From positions 248,001 through 312,000 of the forward strand of contig NZ_JAPFBW010000001.1 in assembly GCF_026153205.1 (NCBI RefSeq): DNA of 64,000 nucleotides. The letters are read 5' to 3'. A model generated the notes under the pieces. The model saw nothing but the letters and a program-made list of their open reading frames with translations, searched no databases and was not told where the DNA came from. This document shows positions 1 through 9,533 of this stretch, piece by piece (the stretch's first letter is position 1; every line of letters starts with the position of its first letter). Source of the stretch: Aquabacterium sp. A7-Y (lineage in GTDB: Bacteria > Pseudomonadota > Gammaproteobacteria > Burkholderiales > Burkholderiaceae_C). Both the position numbers and the translations under genes were made by a program.

Positions 1-549
1 CAGGCCCAGCACCACGTCGCCCGGGGCAATGCTGCGGCCGTCGACGATGCCGCTCTTCTCGACGGCGCCGACGCAGAAGCCGGCCAGGTCGTATTCGCCG
101 GCCGGGTACATGCCCGGCATCTCGGCGGTCTCGCCGCCGATCAGCGCGCAGCCGGACTCCTCGCAGCCGCGCGCGATGCCGCCCACCACGCGGGCGGCGG
201 TGTCGACGTCGAGCTTGCCGCAGGCGAAGTAGTCGAGGAAAAACAGCGGCTCGGCGCCTTGCACCAGCACGTCGTTGACGCTCATCGCGACCAGGTCGAT
301 GCCCACCGTGTCGTGCATGCCCCACTCGAAGGCCAGCTTCAGCTTGGTGCCGACGCCGTCGGTGCCGCTGACCAGCACCGGCTCCTTGTAGCGCTTGGGC
401 ACCTCGAACAGCGCGCCGAAACCGCCGATGCCGCCCAGCACGCCTTCGCGCAAAGTGCGCTTTGCCAGGGGCTTGATGCGATCGACGAGCGCGTCGCCAG
501 CGTCGATGTCGACGCCGGCATCACGGTAGGACAAAGGGGTGTTGGACAT
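1..549 (-). CDS. purM: Phosphoribosylformylglycinamidine cyclo-ligase (AIR synthetase), 3' part cut by window edge
   Basis: The N-terminal 183 codons of PurM are visible; the gene runs off the left edge. PurM converts FGAM to aminoimidazole ribotide with ATP in de novo purine synthesis in the cytosol. Seen: the start [15 protein letters not shown], the substrate-binding segments [10 protein letters not shown] and SVNDVL, and the family signature [11 protein letters not shown], all in the order expected for the AIRS family. The ATG at 549 fits the usual N-terminus. It diverges from hda, the usual neighbourhood in Burkholderiales, although the permease gene often found between them is absent here. 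Confidence 0.95.
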   Translation of the reverse strand, partial: MSNTPLSYRDAGVDIDAGDALVDRIKPLAKRTLREGVLGGIGGFGALFEVPKRYKEPVLVSGTDGVGTKLKLAFEWGMHDTVGIDLVAMSVNDVLVQGAEPLFFLDYFACGKLDVDTAARVVGGIARGCEESGCALIGGETAEMPGMYPAGEYDLAGFCVGAVEKSGIVDGRSIAPGDVVLGL

Positions 550-788
550 GGTCGGGATACCGGCCCGCGCGGGCCGGCCTATAGAATTTGCGCGGATTTT
601 ACCGGCTGGGCTGCGCAATTCCGCGCCGCGCGCGTCGTCCATCGCTCCATGACCTTCACCTCCGTCCGAATTCCTGCCCGGGCCGGCCACGGCGCTGGCG
701 CTCTTGCGGCCCGGTCGCCGACTCCGGCGCGCCGGCCGCGCCTCGCCGCGCACCGGCCCCGGAGCGGGGCCGCAGCCCGGGGGCTCGC

Positions 789-1478
789 ATGGTGATGCGC
801 CAGATCCCGCTCGGGCTGGGGCTCGAGGAAGCGCACACCTTCGAGAACTTTTTCGCCGGTTCCCAGGACGCCAACGCGGCGGCGCTCGCCCACCTGCAGG
901 CGCTGAACGGGCAGGCACAGCCCGCGCCGGTCTACCTGTGGGGCGAGACTGGTGCCGGCAAGACGCACCTGCTGCAAGCCCTGGCTCACGAGGTCGCCTC
1001 GCTGGGTGGGCGCGTCGGCTGGTTCGATGCCGGCAGTTCGCTGGCGATGGATTTCGACGACACTTGGCGTTTGCTGGTGCTCGACCAGTGCGAGCTTTAC
1101 GGGCCCGCGCAGCAGCAGCGGGCCTTCTCGCTGTTCGTGCAGGCGACCGGCCAGGGCCGCCTGATCGCCTCGGCCGGGCGCCTGCCGCCGGTGGACCTGC
1201 CGCTGCGAGACGACCTGCGCACCCGGCTCGGCTGGGGCCACGTGTTCCAGCTGCAGCCGCTGTCGGAAAACGACTGCCGGGCCGTGCTGCGGCGGGCGGC
1301 CGACCGCCGCGGCATCTTTCTTTCGGATGAAGTGATGAGTTATCTCCTGACGCGCTTCTCGCGCGACCTGGGCAGCCTGATGGCGCTGCTGCTGCGCCTG
1401 GACAGCTTCGCGCTGGCCGCCCAGCGGGCCGTGACGGTGCCGCTGCTGAAGCAGATGCTGGCGGAGGAGGGTGCATGA
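789..1478 (+). CDS. hda: DnaA regulatory inactivator Hda
   Basis: AAA+ protein of about 229 residues, homologous to the ATPase core of DnaA. In the family, Hda binds the DNA-loaded sliding clamp and stimulates hydrolysis of DnaA-bound ATP, preventing re-initiation. Seen: an N-terminal clamp-binding-like peptide QIPLGLGL (residues 5-12), Walker [11 protein letters not shown] (52-61), a Walker B-like LLVLDQ and a sensor-II-like SRDLGS. The start at 789 (or ATG 795) is chosen because it puts the clamp peptide at the N-terminus; the open frame upstream has no family resemblance. The stop overlaps the next start (ATGA), so the two are translationally coupled. Confidence 0.92.
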   Translation: MVMRQIPLGLGLEEAHTFENFFAGSQDANAAALAHLQALNGQAQPAPVYLWGETGAGKTHLLQALAHEVASLGGRVGWFDAGSSLAMDFDDTWRLLVLDQCELYGPAQQQRAFSLFVQATGQGRLIASAGRLPPVDLPLRDDLRTRLGWGHVFQLQPLSENDCRAVLRRAADRRGIFLSDEVMSYLLTRFSRDLGSLMALLLRLDSFALAAQRAVTVPLLKQMLAEEGA

Positions 1479-2173
1479 CGGCCACACGCAACCTCTGCCT
1501 CTTCGACCTCGACCACACGCTGCTGCCCATCGATTCGGACCATGCCTTCGGCGACTTCATGGTGCGCATCGGCTGGGCCGACGCCCAGGTCTTCAAGCGC
1601 GGCAACGACGAGTTCTACGCCCAGTACCTGGCGGGGCGGCTGGATATCGACGCCTACATGCGCTTCACCACCGCGCCCTGGCGTGACCGCAGCGCCGCCG
1701 AGCAGGCCTGGGTGCAGGAGCGTTTCCTGGCCGAGGTGGTGCGGCCCCGCATGCTGCCGGCGGCCCTGGAACTGGTGCGGCGCCACCAGGCGATGGGCGA
1801 CCTGGTGGCCATCGTCACCGCGACCAACGAGTTCGTCACCGCGCCGATCGCGGCGGCCTTCGACGTCGAGCACCTGCTGGCCGTCGAGCTCGAGCGCGAC
1901 GCGACCGGTACCATCACGGGACGCATCCGCGGCGTGCCGTCCTACCAGGCGGGCAAGGTCACCCGGGTGGATCAGTGGTTGCAGGGGCTGGGCGCACGGT
2001 GGGAAGATTTCAGCCGCACCAGCTTCTACAGCGACTCCCCCAACGACCTGCCGCTGCTGGAGCGCGTCAGCGACCCGGTGGCGACCAACCCCTCGCCCGC
2101 CCTTCAGCAAACCGCGCAGGAGCGCGGCTGGCGTATCCTGAAACTGTTCAATGATCAAGAAATTCATCGATAG
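1475..2173 (+). CDS. HAD-superfamily subfamily IB phosphatase, SerB-like
   Basis: A 232-residue HAD hydrolase. Motif I is [13 protein letters not shown] near residues 9-21, with the nucleophile Asp of the DxDxT-type motif. Motif II-like IVTATN and the C-terminal motif [11 protein letters not shown] complete the catalytic core. It resembles the phosphoserine phosphatase-like HAD-IB proteins that lie between hda and pcnB in many Burkholderiales; its substrate cannot be read from sequence. It starts inside the hda stop (4-bp overlap), and its 3' end overlaps pcnB by 23 bp, indicating one transcript. Confidence 0.88.
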   Translation: MTATRNLCLFDLDHTLLPIDSDHAFGDFMVRIGWADAQVFKRGNDEFYAQYLAGRLDIDAYMRFTTAPWRDRSAAEQAWVQERFLAEVVRPRMLPAALELVRRHQAMGDLVAIVTATNEFVTAPIAAAFDVEHLLAVELERDATGTITGRIRGVPSYQAGKVTRVDQWLQGLGARWEDFSRTSFYSDSPNDLPLLERVSDPVATNPSPALQQTAQERGWRILKLFNDQEIHR

Positions 2174-3785
2174 GCTGCTGGGCAAATCCACGGCCACGGG
2201 CGACGCCAAGGCGGCGAAGGCTCCCCAGGCCGAGAAGTCCGCGGGCCACATCGGCAAGCGGGTCGAGGTGCCGCAGAGCGAGCACGGCATCGACCGCTCG
2301 CTGGTCGACGAACGGGCGATGAAGGTGGTGGCGACGCTCAAGGACGCCGGCCACGAGGCCTATATCGTCGGCGGCGCGGTGCGCGACCTGATCCTGGGCC
2401 TGCGCCCCAAGGACTTCGACGTCGCGACCAATGCCACGCCGGAGCAGGTCAAGTCGCTGTTCAAGCGCGCCTTCATCATCGGCCGGCGCTTCCGCATCGT
2501 GCACGTGGTGTTTGGGCGAGGCCGCGAGCACGAGGTGATCGAGGTCTCGACCTTCCGGGCCTACCTCGACAACGCCGCCGCCGAGCAGGTCGAGGGCAAC
2601 GAGAAGACCTCCAAGGCCGACCTGGCCGGCAAGACCCACGTGGTGGACGCCAGCGGCCGGGTGCTGCGCGACAACGTCTGGGGCCCGCAGATCGAGGACG
2701 CGGCGCGGCGCGACTTCACCGTCAACGGCATGTACTACGACCCGCAGAGCGAGATCGTGGTCGACTATCACCAGGGCATCCGCGACGCCAAGCAGCGTGT
2801 GCTGCGCATGATCGGCGACCCGGAGAGCCGCTACCGCGAGGACCCGGTGCGCATCATCCGGGTGGTGCGCTTCGCGGCCAAGCTGGGCTTCGAAATCGAG
2901 CCCAAGACGCGCGAGCCGATCAAGCGCATGGCGGCGCTGCTCGACAACGTGCCGCAGTCGCGCATGTTCGACGAAATGATCAAGCTGCTGCAGACCGGCC
3001 ACGCACTGGCCTCGCTGGAGCAACTGCGCAAGGAAGGCCTGCACCGCGGCGTCTTCCCCATCCTCGACGTCGTGCTCGACGAGCAGCAGCGCCACGACGG
3101 GCGCGAGAAGTTCGTGCAGCTGGCGCTGGCCGACACCGACCGGCGCGTCTCGGAGGGCAAGCCGGTAGCGCCCAGCTTCATGCTGGCCTGCATGCTGTGG
3201 CACGACGTGCTGGACGGCTGGGCGCGTCGTCGCAGCCGGGGCGAGCACCCCTTCCCCTCGCTGCAGGCGGCCATCGACGAGGTCTTCGACGCCCGCATCG
3301 GTGACATCTCGGGCCGCGGCAAGCTGGCCGCCGACATGCGCGAGATCTGGATGATGCAGCCGCGTTTCGAGAAGCGCAGCGGCAACGGCCCCTCGGTGCT
3401 GGTCGAGCAGCCGCGCTTTCGCGCCGGCTTCGACTTCCTGCGCCTGCGTGCCGACGCCGGCGAGATCGACCCCCAGCTGGCACGCTGGTGGGAGGACTTC
3501 TCGATGGGCGACGCGACGGAGCGCCGCGAGCTCATCGAGCAGGCGCGCGGTCAGGACGCCGGCCGCCGCACCGGCGGGGCGCGCCGCACGGCACCCCGGA
3601 CCGCGGGCGATGCCGCGGAGGCCAGCGGCGCCCCGGTTGCCGAGGAGGGCGGGCCCAGCGAGGAGGGCGCGGCCGCCCCGGCCAAAAAGCGGCGGCGGCG
3701 CCGCCGCAAGCCCGCCGGGGAGGGCGGCGGCGATGCGCCGCCCGACGACGGCGGTGGCGCCGGCACCGGCACCGGCACCGACTGA
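2151..3785 (+). CDS. pcnB: Poly(A) polymerase PcnB
   Basis: A 544-residue class II nucleotidyltransferase. PcnB adds poly(A) to RNA 3' ends to promote decay. Seen: GGAVRD (74-79), the catalytic DFD (88-90) after RPK, then the RRDFTVNGMYYD and RYREDPVRIIRVVRFAAKLGF segments of the tRNA-NT/PAP head and neck. After about residue 460 the protein becomes a low-complexity basic tail with KKRRRRRRK followed by an acidic Gly/Ala-rich end, probably an RNA-binding extension. The gene ends in a short GGCACC tandem repeat encoding Gly-Thr. It overlaps the HAD gene upstream and is followed 14 bp later by folK. Confidence 0.93.
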   Translation: MIKKFIDRLLGKSTATGDAKAAKAPQAEKSAGHIGKRVEVPQSEHGIDRSLVDERAMKVVATLKDAGHEAYIVGGAVRDLILGLRPKDFDVATNATPEQVKSLFKRAFIIGRRFRIVHVVFGRGREHEVIEVSTFRAYLDNAAAEQVEGNEKTSKADLAGKTHVVDASGRVLRDNVWGPQIEDAARRDFTVNGMYYDPQSEIVVDYHQGIRDAKQRVLRMIGDPESRYREDPVRIIRVVRFAAKLGFEIEPKTREPIKRMAALLDNVPQSRMFDEMIKLLQTGHALASLEQLRKEGLHRGVFPILDVVLDEQQRHDGREKFVQLALADTDRRVSEGKPVAPSFMLACMLWHDVLDGWARRRSRGEHPFPSLQAAIDEVFDARIGDISGRGKLAADMREIWMMQPRFEKRSGNGPSVLVEQPRFRAGFDFLRLRADAGEIDPQLARWWEDFSMGDATERRELIEQARGQDAGRRTGGARRTAPRTAGDAAEASGAPVAEEGGPSEEGAAAPAKKRRRRRRKPAGEGGGDAPPDDGGGAGTGTGTD

Positions 3786-3799
3786 CCCGGGAGCACCGC

Positions 3800-4315
3800 A
3801 TGCGCGGGTACATCGGCCTGGGAGCCAACCTCGGCGAGCCGCTCGTCGCCTTGCGGGAGGCGGTGCAGTCCCTGCGGGGCCTGGACGGTGCACGCGGGCT
3901 GCGGGCGTCCTCGCTCTATCGCAGCGCACCGGTCGACGCGAGCGGTCCGGACTACCTCAACGCCGTGGTCGAACTCGAGGGCGAGTGGGCGCCGGCCGCG
4001 CTGCTGGCGCAGCTGCACGCCATCGAGCGGGCCCACGGCCGCGAGCGTCCCTGGCGCAACGCGCCGCGCACCCTGGACCTCGACCTGCTGCTGTGGGGGC
4101 AGACATGCTGCGACAGCCCCGAGCTGACGCTGCCGCACCCGCGCCTGCACCTGCGCGCCTTCGTGCTGCAGCCGCTGGCCGAGCTGGCGCCCGGGCTGCG
4201 GATCCCGGGCCACGGCACGGTCGAGTCGCTGCTGCCTGCCGTCCAAGACCAGGCGATCGAGCGCCTGGACCGGGCCTGGTTGCCCCCTGCGGCGTCGACC
4301 CGAGCTTCCTTCTGA
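3800..4315 (+). CDS. folK: 6-hydroxymethyl-7,8-dihydropterin pyrophosphokinase
   Basis: HPPK transfers pyrophosphate from ATP to 6-hydroxymethyldihydropterin in folate synthesis. The 171-residue product has the usual family length. Seen: the N-terminus YIGLGANLGEP, the metal/ATP-binding RTLDLDLLLWG (Asp93 and Asp95) and the signature PHPRLHLRAFVLQPL (112-126). The start at 3800 is chosen because the longer open frame upstream runs through pcnB with no family similarity. It sits in the pcnB-folK-kinase order common in betaproteobacteria. Confidence 0.94.
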   Translation: MRGYIGLGANLGEPLVALREAVQSLRGLDGARGLRASSLYRSAPVDASGPDYLNAVVELEGEWAPAALLAQLHAIERAHGRERPWRNAPRTLDLDLLLWGQTCCDSPELTLPHPRLHLRAFVLQPLAELAPGLRIPGHGTVESLLPAVQDQAIERLDRAWLPPAASTRASF

Positions 4316-4331
4316 CTGAACGCTTCCTGCA

Positions 4332-4691
4332 ATGAACGCCTTGCCCGTCTCCCTGCAGACCATCCTGCTGCTGGTCGCCTCCAACGTCTTCATGACCTTC
4401 GCCTGGTACGGGCACCTCAAGAGCCTGTCGGCCAAGCCGTGGTTCGTCGCGGCGCTGATCAGCTGGGGCATCGCGCTGTTCGAGTACCTGCTACAGGTGC
4501 CGGCCAACCGCATCGGCTACGCCGGCGGGGCCTTCTCGCTGGCCCAGCTGAAGATCCTGCAGGAGGTCATCACGCTGGCGGTTTTTGTCCCCTTCGCGAT
4601 GTTCTACATGAAGGTGCCGTTCAAGCTCGACTTCCTGTGGGCCGGGTTGTGCCTGGTGGGCGCGGTCTATTTCATGTTCCGTACTTCATGA
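4332..4691 (+). CDS. DMT-superfamily small membrane protein (DUF486)
   Basis: A 119-residue, strongly hydrophobic protein with about four transmembrane helices (around residues 8-25, 35-55, 70-90 and 98-115). Conserved landmarks of the DUF486 family are seen: FMTFAWYGHLK, the VPANRIGY segment and FSLAQLKILQEVI. The family belongs to the drug/metabolite transporter clan; no substrate is known. Its stop overlaps the next start (ATGA), coupling it to the deoxynucleoside kinase. Confidence 0.85.
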   Translation: MNALPVSLQTILLLVASNVFMTFAWYGHLKSLSAKPWFVAALISWGIALFEYLLQVPANRIGYAGGAFSLAQLKILQEVITLAVFVPFAMFYMKVPFKLDFLWAGLCLVGAVYFMFRTS

Positions 4692-5350
4692 ACACCTTTT
4701 CCTTCGAGGCCTGCCGCCACATCGTCGTCGAGGGGCCGATCGGCGTCGGCAAGAGTTCACTGGCGCGCCGGCTGGCGCGCCACCTGAGGGCCGAGCTGAT
4801 GATGGAAAAGCCCGAGGAAAACCCCTTCCTCGCCCGCTTTTACGCCGACGGCAGCCGCTACGCCTTCCAGACCCAGATGTTTTTCCTGTTCCAGCGCCTG
4901 GAGCAGTACCGCGAACTGGCCCAGCCGGGCATGTTCGCGGGGCCGGTGGTGAGCGACTTCCTGTTCGCCAAGGACGCGCTGTTCGCCCAGCTCACCCTGA
5001 GCGACGACGAGTACGCGCTCTATGCGCAGATGTACGCCCACCTGGCGCCGCAGATCCCGCAGCCCGACCTGGTGATCTGGCTGCAGGCCGAGCCGGCCAC
5101 CTTGCTGCAGCGCATCGCCCGTCGCGGCATCCCGATGGAGCAGGGCATAGACGCGGACTACCTGCAGCGACTCAGCGATGCCTACTTCGAGCACTTCAAG
5201 GTCGAGCAGGGCGCGCCGCTGTTCGCGATCGACACCGAGGGCTTCAACCCGATCGACCGCGAGGCCGACTTCGATCGCCTGATCGAGACCTTGAAGGGGT
5301 TTGACGGCACGCGTGCCTTCTTTTCCCCGCGCATGATGCAGGTGGCCTGA
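4688..5350 (+). CDS. Deoxynucleoside kinase (dGK/dAK family)
   Basis: A 220-residue P-loop kinase that phosphorylates deoxynucleosides for nucleotide salvage. Seen: the Walker A GPIGVGKSSL (16-25), the FQTQMFFLFQRLEQY helix that shapes the substrate pocket, VVSDFLFAKD, and the lid-like LLQRIARRGIPMEQ. Start ATG 4688 overlaps the upstream stop; the longer open frame is a shadow of the DUF486 gene. In Burkholderiales this kinase usually follows folK and precedes panB; panB is not next here. The exact nucleoside preference is not determinable. Confidence 0.88.
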   Translation: MNTFSFEACRHIVVEGPIGVGKSSLARRLARHLRAELMMEKPEENPFLARFYADGSRYAFQTQMFFLFQRLEQYRELAQPGMFAGPVVSDFLFAKDALFAQLTLSDDEYALYAQMYAHLAPQIPQPDLVIWLQAEPATLLQRIARRGIPMEQGIDADYLQRLSDAYFEHFKVEQGAPLFAIDTEGFNPIDREADFDRLIETLKGFDGTRAFFSPRMMQVA

Positions 5351-5510
5351 GGCGGGCAGCGCGGCGCCCGGCCTGCCGGCCAGGCATGTCAGGTGCTGTC
5401 ACAATATCGCCTTTTTCCGGCACGCCCGCCGCTGGCGGACGGGGCGCCTGCACCCCCGGGCCCTCGGGCCGGGAGGGGTCGCACCAAGGTCCACGTACAA
5501 GGTTTCCACC

Positions 5511-6158
5511 ATGATCTTCGGCAAGCTGTTGCCTCGTGAAGGTAATTTCTTCGAACTGTTCAACCAGCACGGCGAGAAGATCGTCGAAGGCTCGCGCGCA
5601 TTCATCCTGATGGTCGAGAACTATGCCGACCCGGCCGCCCGCGAGCGCCATGCCGAAGCCGTCATCACCGCCGAGCGCCAGGCCGACAAGATCACGGCCG
5701 AAGTGAACCGCTTGCTGCACACCACCTTCATCACGCCGATCGATCGAGAGCAGATCCACTCGCTGATCAACGCGATGGACGACATCGTCGACCTGCTGCA
5801 GGACGCCAGCGAGACCATGTCGCTCTACGACGTGCGCGCGATGACCGAGGAGGTGGTTCGCCTCGCCCATCTGAGCGCCAAGTGCTGCGAGCGGGTCCAG
5901 CACGCGGTCTCGCTGCTGGGGCGGCTCAGCAAACACGACGCGGCCCAGGCCGCCATCAAGACCTGCGAGGAGATCGACCAGCTCGAGTCGGACGCCGACC
6001 GCGTCATGCGCTCTGCGATGTCCAAGCTGTTCCGCGAGGAGCAGGACGTCCGCGAGCTGATCAAGCTCAAGGCGATCTACGAGCAGCTGGAGTCCATCTC
6101 GGACCGCTGCGAAGACGTTGCCAATCTGATCGAGGGCATCGTCCTCGAGAATTCCTGA
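5511..6158 (+). CDS. DUF47 family PhoU-like phosphate transport regulator
   Basis: A 215-residue, all-helical, charged protein of the TIGR00153/DUF47 family (PhoU-like fold). Seen: N-terminus MIFGKLLPREGNFFELFNQH, then ADKITAEVNRLL followed by TFITPIDREQIHSLINAMDD, a family hallmark, and the C-terminal YEQLESISDRCEDVANLIE. Such proteins are encoded next to Pit transporters and are thought to modulate low-affinity phosphate uptake. It lies 29 bp upstream of pit. AAGG 8 nt before the ATG is the likely ribosome-binding site. Confidence 0.92.
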   Translation: MIFGKLLPREGNFFELFNQHGEKIVEGSRAFILMVENYADPAARERHAEAVITAERQADKITAEVNRLLHTTFITPIDREQIHSLINAMDDIVDLLQDASETMSLYDVRAMTEEVVRLAHLSAKCCERVQHAVSLLGRLSKHDAAQAAIKTCEEIDQLESDADRVMRSAMSKLFREEQDVRELIKLKAIYEQLESISDRCEDVANLIEGIVLENS

Positions 6159-6187
6159 GCCGCGCGCTTTCGATTCGGAGACACTGA

Positions 6188-7198
6188 ATGGAAGCGGTAC
6201 AGGTAGGCTTCTGGGTTGTCGTGCTGCTGGTCGTGCTGGCGATCGCGTTCGATTTCATGAACGGATTCCACGACGCGGCGAACTCGATTGCCACCGTGGT
6301 GTCGACCGGGGTGCTCAAGCCGCAGCACGCCGTGCTGTTCGCGGCGGCGTTCAATTTCGTTGCGATCGCGATCTTCCACCTCAGCGTCGCGGCGACGGTG
6401 GGCAAGGGCATCGTGATGCCGGGCGTGGTCGACCACCACGTCGTGTTCGGCGCGCTGATCGGGGCGATCGCCTGGAACGTGATCACCTGGTTCTACGGCA
6501 TCCCGTCGAGCTCCTCGCACGCGCTGATCGGCGGCATCGTCGGCGCCACGATGGCCAAGGCCGGCGCCCACGCGCTGATCGCCAAGGGCGTGTGGAAGAC
6601 GGTCGCCTTCATTTTCGTGTCGCCCCTGCTGGGTTTCCTGCTCGGCTCGCTGCTGATGGTGGCGGTGGCATGGGTCTGCCGGCGCAGCTCGCCGCTGCGG
6701 GTGGACAACTGGTTCCGGCGCCTGCAGCTGGTGTCTGCCGGGCTCTACTCGCTGGGCCACGGCGGCAACGACGCGCAGAAGACCATCGGCATCATCTGGA
6801 TGCTGCTGATCGGCTCGGGCTACGCCGCCGCGACCGACAGCGCGCCGCCCACCTGGACCATCTGGGCCTGCTACATCGCCATCGCACTCGGCACGATGTT
6901 CGGCGGCTGGCGCATCGTCAAGACCATGGGTCAGCGCATCACCAAGCTCAAGCCGGTGGGCGGCTTCTGCGCCGAGACGGGCGGAGCCATCACGCTTTTC
7001 CTCGCCACCTCGCTGGGCATCCCGGTGTCGACCACCCACACCATCACCGGCGCCATCGTCGGGGTGGGCTCGACCCAGCGCGCCTCGGCGGTGCGTTGGG
7101 GCATTGCCGGCAACATCGTCTGGGCCTGGGTCTTCACCATCCCGGCCTCGGCCTTCATCGCCGCAGTGTTCTACTGGGTGGGGATGCAGTTGCTCTGA
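6188..7198 (+). CDS. pit: Inorganic phosphate transporter, Pit family
   Basis: A 336-residue polytopic inner-membrane protein with about ten predicted helices; it takes up metal-phosphate with protons. The two inverted Pit signatures are visible: FMNGFHDAANSIATVVST near residues 23-40 and GHGGNDAQKTIGIIW near residue 190. PVSTTHTITGAIVGVG near the C-terminus is the second PVS-type repeat, matching PSSSSHALIGGIVGA in the first half. A GGAG ribosome site precedes the ATG. Operon with the DUF47 gene. Confidence 0.94.
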   Translation: MEAVQVGFWVVVLLVVLAIAFDFMNGFHDAANSIATVVSTGVLKPQHAVLFAAAFNFVAIAIFHLSVAATVGKGIVMPGVVDHHVVFGALIGAIAWNVITWFYGIPSSSSHALIGGIVGATMAKAGAHALIAKGVWKTVAFIFVSPLLGFLLGSLLMVAVAWVCRRSSPLRVDNWFRRLQLVSAGLYSLGHGGNDAQKTIGIIWMLLIGSGYAAATDSAPPTWTIWACYIAIALGTMFGGWRIVKTMGQRITKLKPVGGFCAETGGAITLFLATSLGIPVSTTHTITGAIVGVGSTQRASAVRWGIAGNIVWAWVFTIPASAFIAAVFYWVGMQLL

Positions 7199-7232
7199 GC
7201 CGCCCGGGCGCCGCGCCGGTGCACCGGCGGGC

Positions 7233-7688
7233 TTACTGGCTGATCTTGCGGGCTTCCTCGACCTGCACTTCGAAGTAGCGCTGCATGCCGAAGGCGATGG
7301 TCGCCATCAGGATGCCGGCGCCGATCATCAGCGACAGGATCACGCCCATGACGTTGGCCCAGCCGGTGCGGTGCTGCGGTCCCTCGGGATTGAAGTGGGC
7401 GTTCCAGCGCTCGTCCGGCATCAGGCCCCAGACGATGCCCGTCAGCATGCTCTGCGAAAGCATCAGCCCGAGCAGCGGGATCAGCAGCCAGCTCAGCCGG
7501 TCGTCCTGGCCCAGTTCCAGCATGCGCTGCACGCCCACGATGCCGAGCAAGGTCGGCCCCGGGTGCAGCCAGCCCAGCCAGTCCGAGAAGCCGAAGAGAT
7601 AAAAGCGGTGCAGCCCCAGGCTGCCGCCGAGCAGGGCGATCCAGGTGGCGAGGGTCTTGGATTTGTAGCCGGGCGAGGGTTTTTTCAT
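7233..7688 (-). CDS. TM2-domain membrane protein
   Basis: A 151-residue protein with a basic N-terminus ([11 protein letters not shown]) followed by the TM2-type hairpin [15 protein letters not shown] (about 19-33), where the G-x-H-R-F-Y-L motif is typical of TM2 proteins. Two or three more hydrophobic helices follow (about 80-100 and 113-135). Function unknown. It converges with pit. The start codon lies 8 nt downstream of a TACAGT hexamer on the minus strand, so the transcript may be leaderless. Confidence 0.8.
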   Translation of the reverse strand: MKKPSPGYKSKTLATWIALLGGSLGLHRFYLFGFSDWLGWLHPGPTLLGIVGVQRMLELGQDDRLSWLLIPLLGLMLSQSMLTGIVWGLMPDERWNAHFNPEGPQHRTGWANVMGVILSLMIGAGILMATIAFGMQRYFEVQVEEARKISQ

Positions 7689-7696
7689 GGCGGCGT

Positions 7697-7702
7697 ACTG
7701 TA
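7697..7702 (-). promoter_or_regulatory. -10-like hexamer TACAGT of the TM2 gene (leaderless arrangement)
   Basis: Minus-strand TACAGT ends 8 nt before the ATG at 7688, with no Shine-Dalgarno sequence between them. One of several such arrangements in this window. No convincing -35 was recognised. Confidence 0.4.
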
Positions 7703-7752
7703 ACGAAGGCGCGGCCCCTGAGCGGCTCTGGCGAAATTTTGCTGAGCCAAGC

Positions 7753-7758
7753 TATAAT
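7753..7758 (+). promoter_or_regulatory. -10 element TATAAT of the rpsP operon
   Basis: A consensus TATAAT stands out in GC-rich sequence 126 bp before rpsP, implying a leader of about 120 nt. The -35 is less clear; TGGCGA at 7729-7734 gives an 18-bp spacer. Confidence 0.6.
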
Positions 7759-7884
7759 TTTCGGTTCTCAACGCCGGCCGGTCGGGTGACTGGCACGTAT
7801 CTACGGTGTTGGTACTTCCCCGGAAGCTTTGCGCCTGAGTGTCTCCTGGTGCGGCGGCCCAACAAGAGATTCAAAGGAAACATC

Positions 7885-8133
7885 ATGGTCGTGATCCGAC
7901 TCGCCCGCGGCGGCTCCAAGAAGCGCCCCTTCTACAACATCGTCGCCTCCGACTCGCGCAACCGCCGCGACGGCCGCTTCCTGGAGCGCGTGGGCTTCTA
8001 CAACCCGGTGGCCTCCGGTGCCGCCGAGTCGCTGCGCGTGGCGCACGACCGCGTCGACCACTGGGTCAGCAATGGCGCCCAGGTGTCGCCCACCGTCGCT
8101 CGCCTGATCAAGCAGGCCAAGGCCGCCGCCTGA
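7885..8133 (+). CDS. rpsP: 30S ribosomal protein bS16
   Basis: The 82-residue bS16 binds 16S rRNA and is an early assembly protein of the small subunit. The N-terminus [20 protein letters not shown] is the family signature, followed by [27 protein letters not shown] precedes the ATG at 7885, which selects this start over the longer open frame. First gene of the classic rpsP-rimM-trmD-rplS operon; rimM follows after 26 bp. Confidence 0.97.
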   Translation: MVVIRLARGGSKKRPFYNIVASDSRNRRDGRFLERVGFYNPVASGAAESLRVAHDRVDHWVSNGAQVSPTVARLIKQAKAAA

Positions 8134-8159
8134 GGCGCTGCCGACCCGCTTCCCGCCCG

Positions 8160-8747
8160 ATGAATCCGAACCAGCCGGCCGCGTCCGCTGACGACCTGGC
8201 CTGGCCGGAGGATGCCGTCGAGGTGGGGCGGATCGTCGATGCCTTCGGCATCAAGGGGTGGATCAAGGTCCAGCCCTATTCGGCCGATCCCCAGGCCCTG
8301 TTCTCCTCGCGGCGCTGGTTCGTCAAGCCGCCCGAGGGGCCGCGCCGGGGCAAGGCCGGCCTGGCGCAGCCCGTGCTGCTCAAGATCACCCAGGCCAAGG
8401 ATCATGGCGACGTTGTCGTGGCCTGCGCCCAGGAGGTCGAGGACCGCAACGCGGCCGAGGCGCTCAAGGGCGCCCGCGTGTTCGTCTCGCGCGCCAGCTT
8501 TCCGACCGCCGAGGCGGACGAGTTCTACTGGGTTGATCTGATCGGCCTGGTGGTCGTCAACCGGCAGGGCGAGGCGCTGGGCAGCGTCGCCGACTTGCTG
8601 GATACCGGCGCGCACAGCGTGCTGCGGGTGCTGGATGCCTCGCAGCCCGAGCCCGTCGAGCGGCTCATTCCCTTCGTCAGCGCCTATGTCGACGAGGTCG
8701 ACCAGGCCCAAGGTCGCATCGTGGTGGACTGGGGCCTGGACTACTGA
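8160..8747 (+). CDS. rimM: Ribosome maturation factor RimM
   Basis: RimM binds ribosomal protein S19 and helps mature the 30S head and 16S rRNA. The 195-residue product has the N-terminal RimM barrel (VEVGRIVDAFGIKGWIKV near residues 20-37) and the C-terminal PRC-barrel beginning DEFYWVDLIGLVV, ending in RLIPFVSAYVDEVD. Length and order are normal for the family. It lies between rpsP and trmD on one transcript. Confidence 0.95.
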   Translation: MNPNQPAASADDLAWPEDAVEVGRIVDAFGIKGWIKVQPYSADPQALFSSRRWFVKPPEGPRRGKAGLAQPVLLKITQAKDHGDVVVACAQEVEDRNAAEALKGARVFVSRASFPTAEADEFYWVDLIGLVVVNRQGEALGSVADLLDTGAHSVLRVLDASQPEPVERLIPFVSAYVDEVDQAQGRIVVDWGLDY

Positions 8748-8768
8748 GTCCGCCGTCTGGGGCCTGCC

Positions 8769-9533
8769 ATGCGCTTCGATGTCCTGACGCTGTTTCCTGA
8801 ACTCTTCACACCTTTCCTGAGCCAGGGCGTTACCCGCCGTGCCTTCGACAGCGGCCAGGTGGATGTGCGCCTGTGGCAGCTGCGCGACTTCGCGGACGGC
8901 AACTACCGCCGGGTCGACGACCGTCCCTTCGGCGGTGGTCCCGGCATGGTGATGCTGGCCGAGCCGCTGGAGCGGGCGCTGGCGGCACTGCGCCGCAGCC
9001 GCGCCGAGGCCGGGGCGCCGGCGGCGCCCGTGGTGTTGTTCACGCCCACCGGGCGGCGTATCGACCAGGGCCTGCTGCGCGAATGGAGTCAGGGGCCGGG
9101 CGCGGTGTTGCTGTGCGGCCGCTACGAGGGGGTGGACCAGCGTTTCGTCGACCGTCACGTCGAGCTGGAGCTGAGCCTGGGCGACTTCGTGCTGTCGGGC
9201 GGTGAATTGCCGGCGCTGGCGCTGCTGGACGGCGTCGCGCGGCTGCAGCCCGGTGTGCTCAACGACGCCCAGTCGCATCAGCAGGACAGCTTCAGCGACG
9301 GCCTGCTCGACTGCCCCCACTACAGCCGGCCCGAGGTGCTGCAGACCGACGAGGGCCCGCTGCCGGTGCCGCCGGTGCTGCTGTCGGGCCACCACGCCCA
9401 GATCGCCCGCTGGCGGCGCGATCAGTCGCTGCGCCTGACGGCCCAGCGGCGGCCCGAACTGATCGCCGCGGCGCGCGCGGCCGGTACTTTGTCGCTGGCC
9501 GATGAGCGCTTTCTTTCCGAGCTTGGGCTATAA
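8769..9533 (+). CDS. trmD: tRNA (guanine-37-N1)-methyltransferase
   Basis: SPOUT-class enzyme that makes m1G37 in tRNAs reading CNN codons and so prevents +1 frameshifting. The 254-residue sequence starts [13 protein letters not shown] and has [16 protein letters not shown], the knot segment [14 protein letters not shown] and the SAM-binding [16 protein letters not shown]. The gene ends in CTA TAA, a rare Leu codon and a rare stop in this GC-rich window; these bases form part of the -10 hexamer that probably drives rplS. Confidence 0.96.
   Translation: MRFDVLTLFPELFTPFLSQGVTRRAFDSGQVDVRLWQLRDFADGNYRRVDDRPFGGGPGMVMLAEPLERALAALRRSRAEAGAPAAPVVLFTPTGRRIDQGLLREWSQGPGAVLLCGRYEGVDQRFVDRHVELELSLGDFVLSGGELPALALLDGVARLQPGVLNDAQSHQQDSFSDGLLDCPHYSRPEVLQTDEGPLPVPPVLLSGHHAQIARWRRDQSLRLTAQRRPELIAAARAAGTLSLADERFLSELGL

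Noticed and set aside
5387-5401. TGTCA direct repeat upstream of the DUF47-pit operon as a Pho box
   Set aside because: The repeats start 10 bp apart, not the 11 bp of PHO boxes, and flanking positions do not match well. Kept only as a weak hint of phosphate control.
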